Shown: positions 9,142 through 18,627, counted from the first letter of the stretch. The stretch: 64,000 bases of DNA from Fibrivirga algicola (GCF_011742925.1 NZ_WAEL01000001.1:186001-250000), one strand, 5' to 3'. The notes: a model not told the origin generated them from the letters alone. Numbers and translations: made by a program.

Positions 9142-9654
9142 ATGGAAACGGATATTATTGTGAACCGGGTAGCCAACAGCGGGTTGGTTACGCTCGACCT
9201 GGAAGAGTACTACCACCCTGGCGAACGGGTTGTCTACGATCTGAAAGACAACCTGTTTATGGGGCTCATTCTAAAGGAGAAAGACTTTCGGGCGTTCCTG
9301 AAAGAGCACGACTGGAGCCAGTATGCTGGTAAGAACGTAGCCATTACCTGTACGGAAGACGCCATCATTCCGACCTGGGCGTTTATGCTCCTGACGCTGA
9401 ATCTGCAACCCTACGCCAACACGGTCGTGTATGGAACGCTTCAAGACCTGGATGAGAAATTGTACTTCGACGCCATCAAGCGCATCGATCCTGAAGCTTA
9501 CAGAGGTGCCAAACTGGTGGTGAAGGGATGCAGCAAGGTCCCTGTGCCAACGGCAGCTTATGTAGAACTTACGCGTGTGCTGGCCTCCGTTGTGCAAAGT
9601 CTTCTCTTCGGTGAGCCTTGCAGTACTGTACCGTTATTTAAACGAAAGAGCTAA
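9142..9654 (+). CDS. DUF2480 family protein
   Basis: 170 residues with no signal peptide and no TM helix, probably cytoplasmic. It matches the Bacteroidota DUF2480 family: IVNRVANSGLVTLDLEEYY at the start, FMGLILKEKDFRAFL, and CTEDAIIPTWAFMLL in the middle, with GCSKVPVPTAAYVEL near the end. The family is widespread in Bacteroidota and uncharacterised. The start is supported by alignment to the family opening MxxxIVNRVANSGL. Confidence 0.85.
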   Translation: METDIIVNRVANSGLVTLDLEEYYHPGERVVYDLKDNLFMGLILKEKDFRAFLKEHDWSQYAGKNVAITCTEDAIIPTWAFMLLTLNLQPYANTVVYGTLQDLDEKLYFDAIKRIDPEAYRGAKLVVKGCSKVPVPTAAYVELTRVLASVVQSLLFGEPCSTVPLFKRKS

Positions 9655-9717
9655 AGGGTGGTTGTCCAGTCTTTTCGGGTACGGCACGATTGGGTATGCA
9701 TCAGGTACCCTCTTAGG

Positions 9718-9951
9718 CTATAAATCCCAGAAAGTCGGGTTTGCGTTGCGGCGTATGTGCGTGCGCATCTCGAGCCAGAAAGCGGCAATGAGGTACAAAA
9801 TAACGGGCGAGCCGAGCGTCAGGCAGGAGGTATAAATAAAATAGAGCCGGATGCTGCTAGCCGAAATGTTCATTCGTTCGCCAAGCCGGGCGCAAACGCC
9901 AAATGCTTGTTGCTCAACGAAATATTTCATTCTGTTTAGACTCTGATCCAT
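9718..9951 (-). CDS. PspC-domain-like small membrane protein
   Basis: 77 residues from the ATG at 9951 (MDQSLNRMKYFVEQQ). AFGVCARLGERMNISASSIRLYFIYTSCLTLG matches the PspC pattern (GVCxGLAxxxxxxxxxxRxxF) followed by one or two TM helices. PspC proteins link to envelope-stress sensing in other bacteria; here the role is inferred. An alternative start at 9981 adds 10 residues. It is convergent with the DUF2480 gene and divergent from the cold-shock gene. Confidence 0.65.
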   Translation of the reverse strand: MDQSLNRMKYFVEQQAFGVCARLGERMNISASSIRLYFIYTSCLTLGSPVILYLIAAFWLEMRTHIRRNANPTFWDL

Positions 9952-10090
9952 GTGCTTGTTGTCCTGAAGAAGAGTAAACATAACGCTAATAGTTGAGGTT
10001 TGTTCTTCTTTTACAGACCATTCACACAAAATTCATAGTGAATGGCTGTTTTTGCTCAACTTATCTGCCACTGTTCTGAAACTTATTGAC

Positions 10091-10139
10091 TTACTTTGCG
10101 CTTCATGCATGTGAGTAACCTGCAACAGGCTATTCACAT
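10091..10139 (+). promoter_or_regulatory. cold-shock gene promoter candidate and 5'-UTR hairpin
   Basis: TTACTTTG at 10091-10098 is close to the TAnnTTTG -7 element. Just downstream, 10109-10139 can fold into a 14-position stem with two mismatches or G-U pairs (ATGTGAGTAACCTG / CAGGCTATTCACAT) closed by CAA. It would sit at the very 5' end of the mRNA, 20 nt before the start codon. A structured leader is typical of cold-shock mRNAs, but temperature response is inferred. Confidence 0.45.
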
Positions 10140-10159
10140 ATTCAATTTATACCAAATTT

Positions 10160-10354
10160 ATGCAAACAGGTGTGGTTAAGTTTTTCAACGAGAGCAAAGG
10201 CTTCGGCTTTATCGTTGATGACGCCAATGGTCGTGAAATTTTCGTTCATATTACCGGCTTGAACGGTGTGACGATTCGTGAGAATGACCGGGTTCAATTT
10301 GAAGTAGTTGATGGCAAGAAAGGCCTCAACGCCGTTAAGGTCAGCAAGATCTAA
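10160..10354 (+). CDS. cold shock protein (CspA family)
   Basis: 64-residue single OB-fold domain that binds single-stranded RNA or DNA and melts RNA structure in the cytoplasm. RNP1 (KGFGFI, residues 13-18) and RNP2 (EIFVHI, 26-31) are intact. The opening MQTGVVKFFNESKGFGF is classical. A strong bidirectional terminator follows 24 bp after the stop. Confidence 0.95.
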   Translation: MQTGVVKFFNESKGFGFIVDDANGREIFVHITGLNGVTIRENDRVQFEVVDGKKGLNAVKVSKI

Positions 10355-10378
10355 TTCGTCAGACCGTTGGTCCGATAG

Positions 10379-10424
10379 AAAAAATAAAATGCCCCGGCTG
10401 AAAAGTCGGGGCATTTTATTTTTT
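10379..10424. terminator. bidirectional intrinsic terminator
   Basis: Arms 10379-10395 and 10408-10424 are perfectly complementary over 17 bp: a GC core GCCCC/GGGGC flanked by A- and T-runs on both sides. It can terminate the cold-shock gene on the plus strand and lysS on the minus strand. Confidence 0.92.
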
Positions 10425-10428
10425 AACA

Positions 10429-10484
10429 GGTTGACGTTGCGCTGCTTACCAACCATATCGGTAATAAACAGCGCAACGTCAACC
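10429..10484. repeat. intergenic inverted repeat (16-bp arms)
   Basis: GGTTGACGTTGCGCTG at 10429-10444 pairs perfectly with 10469-10484. An inner TTACC/GGTAA pair continues the stem. The 14-mer TTGACGTTGCGCTG recurs in the hairpin at 36225-36308. It lies directly beside a normal terminator, so termination is not its reason for being there. Confidence 0.8.
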
Positions 10485-10498
10485 CACAAACTGGTCAA

Positions 10499-12286
10499 CT
10501 AAGCATGTCCCGTCCAGCCGTGTACGTCGGCGATCGACGGCATGGGTACGTCGACCATTTTCAGCTTCTTACGAACGCCGCCCAGATCGTTGAATAATTT
10601 GTTGGGGCTCGCGGCATGAAGTTGGGCAATTGTCAGGTAACCCAGCTTCTGAAGGGCCGGCACCCAGGCTTCGGGTACACCCGCCGCCACAAAATCAGCT
10701 TCAGTCGATAACTCTTCTTTCTTCTCGGGTCGCATCTGCGGAAAGAACAACACTTCCTGAATGCTTGGCTGGTTGGTCATGATCATCGCCAGCCGGTCGA
10801 TTCCCAGGCCAACGCCCGCTGTAGGCGGCATACCGTATTCCAGCGCGCGCAGGAAATCCTCGTCCATCACCATCGCTTCGTCGTCGCCACGTTTGGCTAG
10901 CTCAAGCTGCTCTTCAAACCGGGCGCGCTGATCGAGCGGGTCATTCAACTCCGAATATGCGTTAGCAATCTCTTTACCGTTGCAAATGGCTTCAAACCGC
11001 TCTACCAGACCGGGCTTGCTCCGGTGCTTCTTGGTCAGCGGCGACATCTCAACGGGATAATCGGTGATGAACGTTGGCTGAATCAGGTTTGGCTCGCAGG
11101 CTTCACCAAACAGCTCATCGATCAGTTTTGACTTGCCCATCGACTGGTCAGTTTTAATCCCCCGGCTTTCGGCGGTCTGGCGCAGGGCATCTTCCTCCAT
11201 CTCCGATACATCGACACCCGTGTACTCCTGAATGGCCTCAAACATGGTCAGGCGTTTCCAGGGGCGTTTGAAGTCGATCACGTTTTCGCCGACTGTCACC
11301 TTCGTGGTACCCGCTACGTCGATGGCCACTTTTTCCACCATTTCTTCAATGGTGTCCATCATCCAGTTGTAGTCTTTGTAGGCGACGTAAAATTCCACCT
11401 GCGTGAACTCGGGGTTGTGTGTCCGGTCCATGCCCTCATTACGGAAGTCTTTGGCGAACTCGAATACGCCGTCGTACCCACCCACGATCAGGCGCTTCAG
11501 GTACAGCTCGTTGGCGATCCGCAGATAGAGCGTCATGTCGAGCGTGTTATGGTGCGTCTGGAAAGGCCGCGCCGTGGCTCCACCGTGAATGGGCTGAAGA
11601 ATAGGCGTCTCCACTTCCAGATAGCCTTTGCCGCTCAGATACTGCCGAATTGAGTTGACCAGCTTGCTGCGTTTGATAAACACCTCACGTACCTGCGGAT
11701 TCACGATCAGGTCGACGTACCGCTGGCGGTAGCGCAGTTCGGGGTCGGTGAACGCGTCGTAGATTTCTTTCTCGCCGGTTTGCTCATTCACCACTTCTTT
11801 CACTACCGGCAGAGGGCGCAGTGACTTGGTCAGCAGTTTAAACGAACGAACATAAAGCGACAGCTCGCCGGTCTGGGTGGTGAAGATGTTGCCTTCAACG
11901 CCCACGATGTCGCCAATGTCGAGCAGTTTCTTGAACACCGTGTTGTACATCGTTTTATCCTCGCCGGGGCAAATATCGTCACGGCGGAAATAAAGCTGTA
12001 TACGGCCGGTGCTGTCCTGCATTTCGGCAAACGAAGCGGCCCCTGAGATACGGAAGCCCATCATTCGGCCGGCCAGACGTACCTGACCATAGGTGGCATC
12101 GCCCGCGAAATCGAGGTGCGGTTCGTAACCGCCCTGTGTGTCTTGCCCGGCTTTGTCGGCGAAGGCATCGCGGAGGTTGGTGATGGTGTGGGTCACGTCG
12201 AACAACTCGGCCGGATAAGGGTCAATGCCCATCCGCATCAGTTCTTCGCGTTTCTGGCGTCTATTTACTTCTTGTTCACTTAACAT
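10499..12286 (-). CDS. lysS: lysine--tRNA ligase, class II
   Basis: Charges tRNA-Lys with lysine in the cytoplasm. The N-terminal OB anticodon-binding domain is followed by the class II core: motif 2 [16 protein letters not shown] and motif 3 [14 protein letters not shown]. About 595 residues from the ATG at 12286 ([16 protein letters not shown]), which matches the usual LysRS opening; a 10-codon upstream extension is possible. The last 65 residues ([20 protein letters not shown] onward) form an extra helix-hairpin-helix-like tail absent from E. coli LysS but, as I recall, usual in Bacteroidota. Convergent with the cold-shock gene and sharing its terminator. Confidence 0.96.
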   Translation of the reverse strand: MLSEQEVNRRQKREELMRMGIDPYPAELFDVTHTITNLRDAFADKAGQDTQGGYEPHLDFAGDATYGQVRLAGRMMGFRISGAASFAEMQDSTGRIQLYFRRDDICPGEDKTMYNTVFKKLLDIGDIVGVEGNIFTTQTGELSLYVRSFKLLTKSLRPLPVVKEVVNEQTGEKEIYDAFTDPELRYRQRYVDLIVNPQVREVFIKRSKLVNSIRQYLSGKGYLEVETPILQPIHGGATARPFQTHHNTLDMTLYLRIANELYLKRLIVGGYDGVFEFAKDFRNEGMDRTHNPEFTQVEFYVAYKDYNWMMDTIEEMVEKVAIDVAGTTKVTVGENVIDFKRPWKRLTMFEAIQEYTGVDVSEMEEDALRQTAESRGIKTDQSMGKSKLIDELFGEACEPNLIQPTFITDYPVEMSPLTKKHRSKPGLVERFEAICNGKEIANAYSELNDPLDQRARFEEQLELAKRGDDEAMVMDEDFLRALEYGMPPTAGVGLGIDRLAMIMTNQPSIQEVLFFPQMRPEKKEELSTEADFVAAGVPEAWVPALQKLGYLTIAQLHAASPNKLFNDLGGVRKKLKMVDVPMPSIADVHGWTGHA

Positions 12287-12395
12287 AGCTGAACCGTATC
12301 GCTTTACCTCGGCCAATGGCTCCGGCAGCAGACCGTCGGAATTTACAGGATTATAAGGATAGGCAGGACTTGTGTTCCCGCAGAAAATCGAGGCG

Positions 12396-12403
12396 CAAAA
12401 GTA
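12396..12403 (-). promoter_or_regulatory. -7 promoter element for lysS
   Basis: On the minus strand this reads TACTTTTG, an exact TAnnTTTG match. It predicts a start near 12389 and a leader of about 100 nt before the lysS ATG. The -33 element is not obvious. Confidence 0.45.
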
Positions 12404-12430
12404 CGGCAGAAACGTGGATAGGCCACGCTT

Positions 12431-13585
12431 CTACACAACCTCATAGCGCTTTCCCGGCAGCGAACGAACATACCCGCGAAATTCGAGGCTGAGCAGGAGG
12501 GAAGCCAGCGCTCCCATGTTGATCTGCGACTGCCAGCTCAGCTCATCGATATGAAAGCCGGGCTTCTGGCGAAGTAACGCCACTACCTGGCTTTCCTGCG
12601 CCGTAAAATCGAGCGGGAGCGGAACGGATGCCGATGATTTGCCGGCGGCCATGGCGGTGGGGTCCTGATCCCAGTTCATGGCTTCGATGAGGTCGGTGGG
12701 GCTGGTGTAAATCTGCGCTTTGTTTTCGCGGATGAGCTTATTGCAGCCCGCCGAAAACTGCTGCGATAGCTGACCGGGTACGGCAAAGACGTCGCGGTTG
12801 TAATTATTGGCGTACTCGGCCGAAATAAGCGCGCCTCCTTTGGCGGCGGCTTCCACGATCACTACGGCATCGCTCAGGCCGGCAATGATGCGGTTGCGGG
12901 CTGGGAAGAAACGCGGATCGGGTTTAACGCCGGGTACGTGTTCGGTGAGCAAGCCGCCCAGCACCTGCATGTCCTGCGCCGTGCGGCTGTGCACCGACGG
13001 GTAAATAATGTCCAGACCACTGGCCATAACGCCTACTGTAGGTAGGCCATACTGCAAACTGGCGCGATGGGCGGCAACATCGATCCCGTAGGCCAGTCCG
13101 CTGATGATCGACACTCCATAGGGCTGCATGGCCTGCACAATCTCTTCGGTGGTGCGCCGACCGTAGTCGGTAGCCTGGCGTGTGCCTACCAGCGCCAGCG
13201 TGCGCGGGGTGTTCAGATCGGCGTTGCCCAATTGGTAGAGCAAGGCGGGCGCATCGTAGAGGGTTTTCAGGCGAGTGGGGTAATCGGGATCGGTGTAGAA
13301 CAGCGCCCTGGCGTTCAGCTTCTCCAGCCGCCGTAGTATCTGCTCGGCACTATCCAGCAGACCCGGTTGCCGAATAGCGCGGGCGGTTACTTCACCAACG
13401 CCGGGAATTTTAAGAAGCCTGGCCGTGGGTGACGACAATACTGCTTCGGCTGACCCGCCATAGCTGATAAGCTGACGAATTAATACGCCGCCAACGCCCG
13501 GAACGAGCGAAAGGGCAATCTGATGGAGGTGCTGAGAAGTTGCGGTGGTGGACACAGGTACGTAATAAATGCTACCTGCAATCAT
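12431..13585 (-). CDS. dprA: DNA-processing protein DprA
   Basis: Loads RecA onto incoming single-stranded DNA during natural transformation. 384 residues: an N-terminal HhH region (GVGGVLIRQLISYGG, then IPGVGEVTARAI), the Rossmann-like DprA core with LALVGTRQATDYGRR, GLAYGIDVAAHRASL, FPARNRIIAGLSDAVVIVEA and GGALISAEYANNYNRDVFAVPG, and a C-terminal winged-helix DML1-like domain (FHIDELSWQSQINMGALASL). All core motifs are present, so it should be functional. Other competence genes are not in the window. On the minus strand TAATTTTG at 13599-13606 lies 13 bp before the ATG, implying a very short leader. Confidence 0.95.
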   Translation of the reverse strand: MIAGSIYYVPVSTTATSQHLHQIALSLVPGVGGVLIRQLISYGGSAEAVLSSPTARLLKIPGVGEVTARAIRQPGLLDSAEQILRRLEKLNARALFYTDPDYPTRLKTLYDAPALLYQLGNADLNTPRTLALVGTRQATDYGRRTTEEIVQAMQPYGVSIISGLAYGIDVAAHRASLQYGLPTVGVMASGLDIIYPSVHSRTAQDMQVLGGLLTEHVPGVKPDPRFFPARNRIIAGLSDAVVIVEAAAKGGALISAEYANNYNRDVFAVPGQLSQQFSAGCNKLIRENKAQIYTSPTDLIEAMNWDQDPTAMAAGKSSASVPLPLDFTAQESQVVALLRQKPGFHIDELSWQSQINMGALASLLLSLEFRGYVRSLPGKRYEVV

Positions 13586-13763
13586 ATCGATTTCCCGCCA
13601 AAATTACTAACTGAGTTGCGCTCAGGAAGCAATCAGACAGGTTTTGGTCGACTTGTCTGATAATCAGTATAGATATAGTGCCAGATTTAATGATGTGATA
13701 ACTAACAATCAGGGGTGTTCGAGGTTATACCTCTGTTCCCTACAGAACTTAAATACCTTTCGT

Positions 13764-14357
13764 ATGAAAATTCAATTGAAACAAACGCTTCTGCTGGCTC
13801 TACTAGCAGTAGGAGGTGGTGCAATCGCACAAACGAACACATCCGGTCGGCCGGAAACGCCGGCAACGATGCCCGGTACAATGGGATCGTCATCTATCAA
13901 CCGCCCATCGGGCACCACGTCGAAAGAGACTGACAAAGACCTGGTTGATAACCTGCTCGGCGCCAGCGATTTCTCGACGCTAAAGGCCGCTATGGTTGCC
14001 TCTGGCCTGGTTGATAAGGCAAAAGGGGCCGGTCCGTACACGGTGTTTGCACCCTCTAACGCGGCGTTTGATAAACTGCCCGCCGGAACGGTAGAAACGC
14101 TGGTGAAGCCCGAAAATAAAGGCATGCTGGCCGGTATTTTGGCCTACCACGTGGTATCGGGCAATGTATTGGCCGCTGATCTGAAAGATGGTCAGGTGAT
14201 CAAAACAGTAGGCGGTGGTTCGCTGACCGTGCGTAAGCAGGGAAATGCGGTGATGCTGACTGATGCCAAAGGCGGATCGGCTACCGTAACTGTCGCTGAC
14301 ATCAAGGCTACCAATGGTACGGTACACGCGATCGACTCGGTATTGATGCCAAAATAA
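13764..14357 (+). CDS. fasciclin-domain secreted protein
   Basis: 197 residues. A signal peptide (MKIQLKQTLLLALLAVGGGA, cleavage near AIAQ) and a Ser/Thr/Pro-rich linker of about 40 residues precede one FAS1 domain: LVDNLLGASDFSTLKAAM, GPYTVFAPSNAAFDKLP, ILAYHVVSGNV and ATNGTVHAIDSVLMP. FAS1 domains mediate adhesion; here the protein is exported and probably periplasmic or extracellular. The start at 13764 is fixed by the signal peptide. Confidence 0.93.
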   Translation: MKIQLKQTLLLALLAVGGGAIAQTNTSGRPETPATMPGTMGSSSINRPSGTTSKETDKDLVDNLLGASDFSTLKAAMVASGLVDKAKGAGPYTVFAPSNAAFDKLPAGTVETLVKPENKGMLAGILAYHVVSGNVLAADLKDGQVIKTVGGGSLTVRKQGNAVMLTDAKGGSATVTVADIKATNGTVHAIDSVLMPK

Positions 14358-14681
14358 ATAGCCTCTTTTTAGTACAAAAAGCCGCTCAGCCAAGAATCAA
14401 ATTCCGGTTGAGCGGCTTTTTGCTGTCCGGTTATGTAGCCCTATCTGCCCCATGAACAGCCAGATAGGGCTAGCGTACAAGTATATCAACAGCGACCCCA
14501 TAGTGTGAGCGTGGCATGTCCGCGCTTGCAGGCTACCGTGTTACGTAGAGTTTATGGAACCATGATCTCTTTGTTAATCACCCCGATTTAACTTTACAAT
14601 CTGGTAAACCTATACTAAAAGTGGGGTAATAGCTGAGCCGTTCCTTTGTCGAAGTATTCGTAGAAACTACTACTTCCCCAC
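14358..14681. other. 324-bp intergenic region with terminator and dyad
   Basis: It holds the fasciclin terminator (14376-14421) and a perfect 11-bp inverted repeat (AGCCCTATCTG at 14437-14447 with 14461-14471) without a T-run. The remainder, an AT-rich 5' region of the PhoX-like gene, must carry its promoter. TTCCTTTG about 40 bp before the start is the best -7 candidate. No ORF is convincing. Confidence 0.55.
14376..14421 (+). terminator. intrinsic terminator of the fasciclin gene
   Basis: AAAAAGCCGCTCAGCC pairs with GGTTGAGCGGCTTTTT (16 positions, one mismatch). The stem ends in a T-run and starts 18 bp after the stop codon. A-runs on the other side make it potentially bidirectional. Confidence 0.9.
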
Positions 14682-16175
14682 ATGAAACGCGTAGCCTTAC
14701 CACTCTCGTCAGCTTTACTGGCGGTCTCTTTGCTTAGCTGCTCAACGTCTGAAAATGGCTCGGCTCCCCAAAGCGACGTTGTTTTAGCCAGCAAATCGGT
14801 CACCCCCGAACTCGCCAAAGCCATGCCCGGCTTCGAGTCTATCAATGTTTATTCGCTCATCAGCAGTGATGATAAAGTAGCTGAGTCGCCCAATTTCACG
14901 TTTGGTGGCTCTGCCGACGGCTCTGGCCTGCTGAAAAACGCCGATGGTACCTACACGATGCTGGTGAACCACGAGGATAACTTCTCGGTGTCGCGCCTCA
15001 CGTTCGACAAAACGCTAAAGCCAATCAAAGGCGACTATATCCTAAACTCAGACGGAGGGCAGTGGCGGCTCTGCTCGGCAACAATGGCAACCCCGGCCGA
15101 GCATGGTTTTGGCCCGCTTTACCTGACCTGCGGCGAAAGTGGCGCGGAATCACGTACCCACGCCATAAACCCATACGGCGACGCCAGTCAAAACAGCATC
15201 AGCCGCGAGGTGGAAGCATTGGGCCGGTGGAGCGCTGAGAATGCCGTTCCTCTCAACAAAAATGCGTTTCCCGGCAAAACGGCTATACTGATTGGTGATG
15301 ACGACAGCGGTACCAACGGTGGTCAGCTGGCCATGTACCTCACCAATACGGTTGGCGATTTGCAGAATGGTTCGCTGTATATGCTGCGCCGGAAAGACGG
15401 TAACGCCCGCGAAATGGATATGAAAGCGGGTGCCAGATTCGACGTTGAATTTGTACAGATCCCAAACCATAAGTCGCTGACTGGCGCCCAGATCAACTCG
15501 GCAGTGAACGACCTGAAAGGCATTAAGTTTGGCCGGGTGGAAGACATTGACTACCGCAAAGGTAGCGCGGCCAATAACCGCGAAGTCTATTTCAACGTAA
15601 CGGGGCAGGCTAATACGGGTGTAAATGCCGATTATTCGCGCTCAAAATACGGCCGCCTGTACCGCCTGGTGATGGACGCCACCAATCCGTTGACGGGTAC
15701 GCTGGAAGTAGTGCTCGACGGCGACGATAAGGCCGGAATCGCTAAGACCTTTCAGAACATCGACAATATCTGTGTTGGTACCAACTACCTCTACGTGCAG
15801 GAAGATCCGAATAGCTACGGCGACGAAACCCACGATTCGTACATCTACCAGTATAACATCGCTACGGGGGCGCTTAAACCTGCGCTGGTTCTCGATCACC
15901 GCCGCGACGCCACCGATAAAGACAAATACAACCGCGACGCCATCTTCGCGTATAAGAACAGCTCGTTCGGATCATGGGAATACGGCGCAATGATCGATGT
16001 GTCGGAGACCATCGGTGTGCCTGATTCGTTCATCATCTCGCTGCAACCCCACACTTGGACCGATAAGAAGTTTATCGGCGTGGATGGTGGTAAACTCCGC
16101 GCCACCGACAGTGCAAGCGACCGGTCTAACGCGCAGGCGAGCCAGTTGATTCTGGTTCGTGGGTTGCCCCGCTAA
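14682..16175 (+). CDS. PhoX-like (DUF839) lipoprotein
   Basis: 497 residues with a lipoprotein signal ending LLSC (Cys20), so it is membrane-anchored outside the cytoplasm. The body resembles the PhoX/DUF839 beta-propeller family of calcium- and iron-dependent phosphatases: GTYTMLVNHEDNFSVSRL, GQWRLCSATMATPAEHGFG, GPLYLTCGESG and, late, YLYVQEDPNSYGDETHDSYI and EYGAMIDVSETIGVPDS. It may be a phosphatase or only share the fold; the metal ligands cannot be confirmed by eye. It precedes the cytochrome c peroxidase gene in the same direction, separated by a hairpin. Confidence 0.7.
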   Translation: MKRVALPLSSALLAVSLLSCSTSENGSAPQSDVVLASKSVTPELAKAMPGFESINVYSLISSDDKVAESPNFTFGGSADGSGLLKNADGTYTMLVNHEDNFSVSRLTFDKTLKPIKGDYILNSDGGQWRLCSATMATPAEHGFGPLYLTCGESGAESRTHAINPYGDASQNSISREVEALGRWSAENAVPLNKNAFPGKTAILIGDDDSGTNGGQLAMYLTNTVGDLQNGSLYMLRRKDGNAREMDMKAGARFDVEFVQIPNHKSLTGAQINSAVNDLKGIKFGRVEDIDYRKGSAANNREVYFNVTGQANTGVNADYSRSKYGRLYRLVMDATNPLTGTLEVVLDGDDKAGIAKTFQNIDNICVGTNYLYVQEDPNSYGDETHDSYIYQYNIATGALKPALVLDHRRDATDKDKYNRDAIFAYKNSSFGSWEYGAMIDVSETIGVPDSFIISLQPHTWTDKKFIGVDGGKLRATDSASDRSNAQASQLILVRGLPR

Positions 16176-16201
16176 TCAACTCCTCTTTTTATCCAGTATC
16201 A

Positions 16202-16249
16202 GGCTAAGGCGCAGTAAGCAGGTCAGTTACCTGCCTCTGCGCCTTAGCC
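16202..16249. repeat. intergenic inverted repeat (13-bp arms)
   Basis: GGCTAAGGCGCAG at 16202-16214 pairs perfectly with 16237-16249, and an inner GCAGGT/ACCTGC pair (16218-16223, 16229-16234) extends it. It ends 3 bp before the first possible start codon of the peroxidase gene and is preceded by a T-run (CTCTTTTTA), not followed by one. Confidence 0.75.
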
Positions 16250-16252
16250 CGT

Positions 16253-18130
16253 ATGCATAGACCTCGTATGGAACTAGTTGCTGAACAAACCACAGCTCAA
16301 CGAATCAGACGTACCCGCTCCTGGTGGATTTCGGTAGGCGTACTTGCCGCTACGGTGCTCGTACTGTACTATTGGACACGCCCCCAGCCCACCCCGCTCG
16401 ACCGGGTACGTACCCAGTACATAGCCGATATCGTTGCGCTCGATACGGCTACTACCAGGCTACACCGGGCGCTCAAAACCGGTCAACAGGCCCCGGATGT
16501 ACAGACGGCTTTCCTGACAACGCGGCTAGCCTGGAAGCGGGTCGAGTTTCTGGCCGAACTCTACAACCCCGAACCCTCGAAGGCGATCAACGGCCCGGCT
16601 ATCGCCGAAGTGGAAGAAGACGATGCGCAGCAAAATGAAGTACAACCCACTGGCCTTCAGGTGCTCGAAGAAGGGTTGTTCCCGTACCAGCCTGGCGAGC
16701 GAACCAACCTGATTCAGCAGGCGGGTGTGTTGCAATCGGCGGTGGGGCGGCTGTATAAAGTGTCGGTCAACAACCCCATGACTTCCAGCCACGTGTTCGA
16801 TGCCATGCGGTTGGAGGTGTTTCGGCTGATTTCGCTGGGCATCACCGGTTTTGATTCACCGATTGCCAACACATCACTCCCCGAAACGGCCGAAGCGCTG
16901 GCCAGTCTGCGGCGGCATCTGGCTTTTTATCACCTTGAAGACCAGCACGAATACCTCGCCATTCAACTCGATTCAACCTTTGCCAGGGCAATCTCGTACC
17001 TGAACCAGCCGGTCACGTTCAACGATTTTGACCGGTTAACGTTTATCCGGCAACACGCCAATGTGCTCAGCAGTCAGCTACTCGACGCGCAACGGGCCCT
17101 GGCTATTCCCGTTTTTCAGGAAAGTCGCCTGTTGTCGGCGTCGGCCCGCACGCTGACCGATCCCGATGCGTTTGACGCTAATTACTTCGTCGATGCTACC
17201 GCTCACCGCTCCACGCCTGCGCGTGTTGCACTAGGGAAACTGCTTTTCTATGACCCTATTCTATCGGGCAGCCCCGAACGTACCTGCGCCACCTGTCACC
17301 AACCGGCAAAAGCCTTCACCGACGGCGAGTCGAAAAGTCTGGCGGTGACTTCCACACGGGAGCAGCCGGGTATAAAGCGCATTGCCCGTAACGCACCAAC
17401 GCTGTACAATGCTGCCCTCCAGGCCGCCCAGTTTGCCGACTCGCGGGTCGCTTTTCTGGAAGATCAGGCGAGTGATGTAATCGAAAATGAGAACGAGATG
17501 CATGGGTCGCTGCCCAAAGCGGTGGCGGCTTTGACCGACAACAGGAGCTATCGGCAAGCGTTTGCCCGAACGTACCCGGATGGGGTGACGGAAGCTAACC
17601 TCAAAAATGCCATTGCCAGCTATGTGCGTTCACTCGTCCGCCTCGACTCCCGCGTAGACCGGGCCATTCGATCTACTGACCTGTGGCAACAACGGGCGAT
17701 CCTGTCGGCGGAGGAAACCCGGGGCTTCAACCTGTTTATGGGCAAGGCCAAATGCGCCACATGCCATTTCTACCCGCTCTTCAACGGCACAGTTCCGCCT
17801 GCGTATCTGAAAACAGAAAGCGAAGTGGTGGGCCTACCAGCTACCGCCGCAAACAGCACGTTGGATAGCGATCTGGGTAAGTTTCAACATACCCGGATTA
17901 ACCTGCATAAGCACTCGTTTAAAACACCGACGGTTCGTTTCGTCGCCCAAACGGCACCGTACATGCACAACGGAATCTATAAGTCGCTCGATGAGGTAAT
18001 TGATTTTTACAATCGGGGAGGGGGCGCTGGTCTCGGGTTTGACGTACCCAATCAGACCTTGCCTGGGGATAAGTTAAACCTGACCGAATCTGAGAAAAAG
18101 GCCCTCAGTGCGTTCCTGATGGCATTATGA
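16253..18130 (+). CDS. di-haem cytochrome c peroxidase / MauG family with N-terminal helical domain
   Basis: 625 residues. One N-terminal TM anchor (about 26-42) leaves the rest in the periplasm. Residues 50-290 form an all-helical domain with an imelysin-like stretch (TRLAWKRVEFLAELYNPEP). From about 320 comes a bacterial cytochrome c peroxidase with two haem sites, CATCH at 345-349 and CATCH at 501-505, plus TAPYMHNGIYKSLDEVIDFY, where Met is a likely haem ligand. It reduces H2O2 with electrons from a c-type cytochrome, or oxidises another substrate as MauG does. The added N-terminal domain is longer than in E. coli-type enzymes. An ATG at 16268 is an alternative start. Confidence 0.88.
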   Translation: MHRPRMELVAEQTTAQRIRRTRSWWISVGVLAATVLVLYYWTRPQPTPLDRVRTQYIADIVALDTATTRLHRALKTGQQAPDVQTAFLTTRLAWKRVEFLAELYNPEPSKAINGPAIAEVEEDDAQQNEVQPTGLQVLEEGLFPYQPGERTNLIQQAGVLQSAVGRLYKVSVNNPMTSSHVFDAMRLEVFRLISLGITGFDSPIANTSLPETAEALASLRRHLAFYHLEDQHEYLAIQLDSTFARAISYLNQPVTFNDFDRLTFIRQHANVLSSQLLDAQRALAIPVFQESRLLSASARTLTDPDAFDANYFVDATAHRSTPARVALGKLLFYDPILSGSPERTCATCHQPAKAFTDGESKSLAVTSTREQPGIKRIARNAPTLYNAALQAAQFADSRVAFLEDQASDVIENENEMHGSLPKAVAALTDNRSYRQAFARTYPDGVTEANLKNAIASYVRSLVRLDSRVDRAIRSTDLWQQRAILSAEETRGFNLFMGKAKCATCHFYPLFNGTVPPAYLKTESEVVGLPATAANSTLDSDLGKFQHTRINLHKHSFKTPTVRFVAQTAPYMHNGIYKSLDEVIDFYNRGGGAGLGFDVPNQTLPGDKLNLTESEKKALSAFLMAL

Positions 18131-18289
18131 GGTGTATTTCAGTCACTTACAGATAAGGTCTGACTGCCTTTTAAGTTGATTTACTCTATCAGTTTACACG
18201 GGTCCGTTCACTCAGTATTGTCAGCCTTTATCTATACATTGGGCGTTATTACCTAAACAATTATCCTTTTCACCTAACACACTATAGTC

Positions 18290-18526
18290 ATGGGTTTCCT
18301 GTATTCTATTATCATCGGAGGTATCGCCGGCTATCTGGCCAGCCGTTTCATGGACAGTCACAACAGTGCACTGGTCAACATCATCCTCGGTATCGTGGGT
18401 GGATTGGTAGGCGGTTTTATTGCCAAGCGGCTGGGTAACGACCCCGACAACGACGGGCTGGTTATGAACCTGCTGATCGCCTTCGGTGGCGCCGTTGTGC
18501 TGATATTCCTTGGGCGTCTGTTCTAG
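18290..18526 (+). CDS. GlsB/YeaQ/YmgE family membrane protein
   Basis: 78 residues that are nearly all hydrophobic, in three TM helices with the glycine-rich family pattern IIIGGIAGYLASRFM, then NIILGIVGGLVGGFI, then LLIAFGGAVVLIFLGRLF. These transglycosylase-associated proteins are general-stress membrane proteins of unknown activity. A monocistronic unit: a terminator follows 16 bp downstream. Confidence 0.9.
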   Translation: MGFLYSIIIGGIAGYLASRFMDSHNSALVNIILGIVGGLVGGFIAKRLGNDPDNDGLVMNLLIAFGGAVVLIFLGRLF

Positions 18527-18541
18527 AGAAACAGCGTCAGC

Positions 18542-18577
18542 AAAAAATGCCCGGTTCATATGGATCGGGCATTTTTG
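18542..18577. terminator. intrinsic terminator, probably bidirectional
   Basis: AAAAATGCCCG pairs with CGGGCATTTTT around a 12-nt loop, with A- and T-runs on the two sides. It serves the GlsB-type gene on the plus strand and could stop the MFS transcript coming from the other side. Confidence 0.88.
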
Positions 18578-18627
18578 TTGCTACATGGTCAGGCGCAACG
18601 TACCTGGCAGGCGACCTTGCTCATTCG

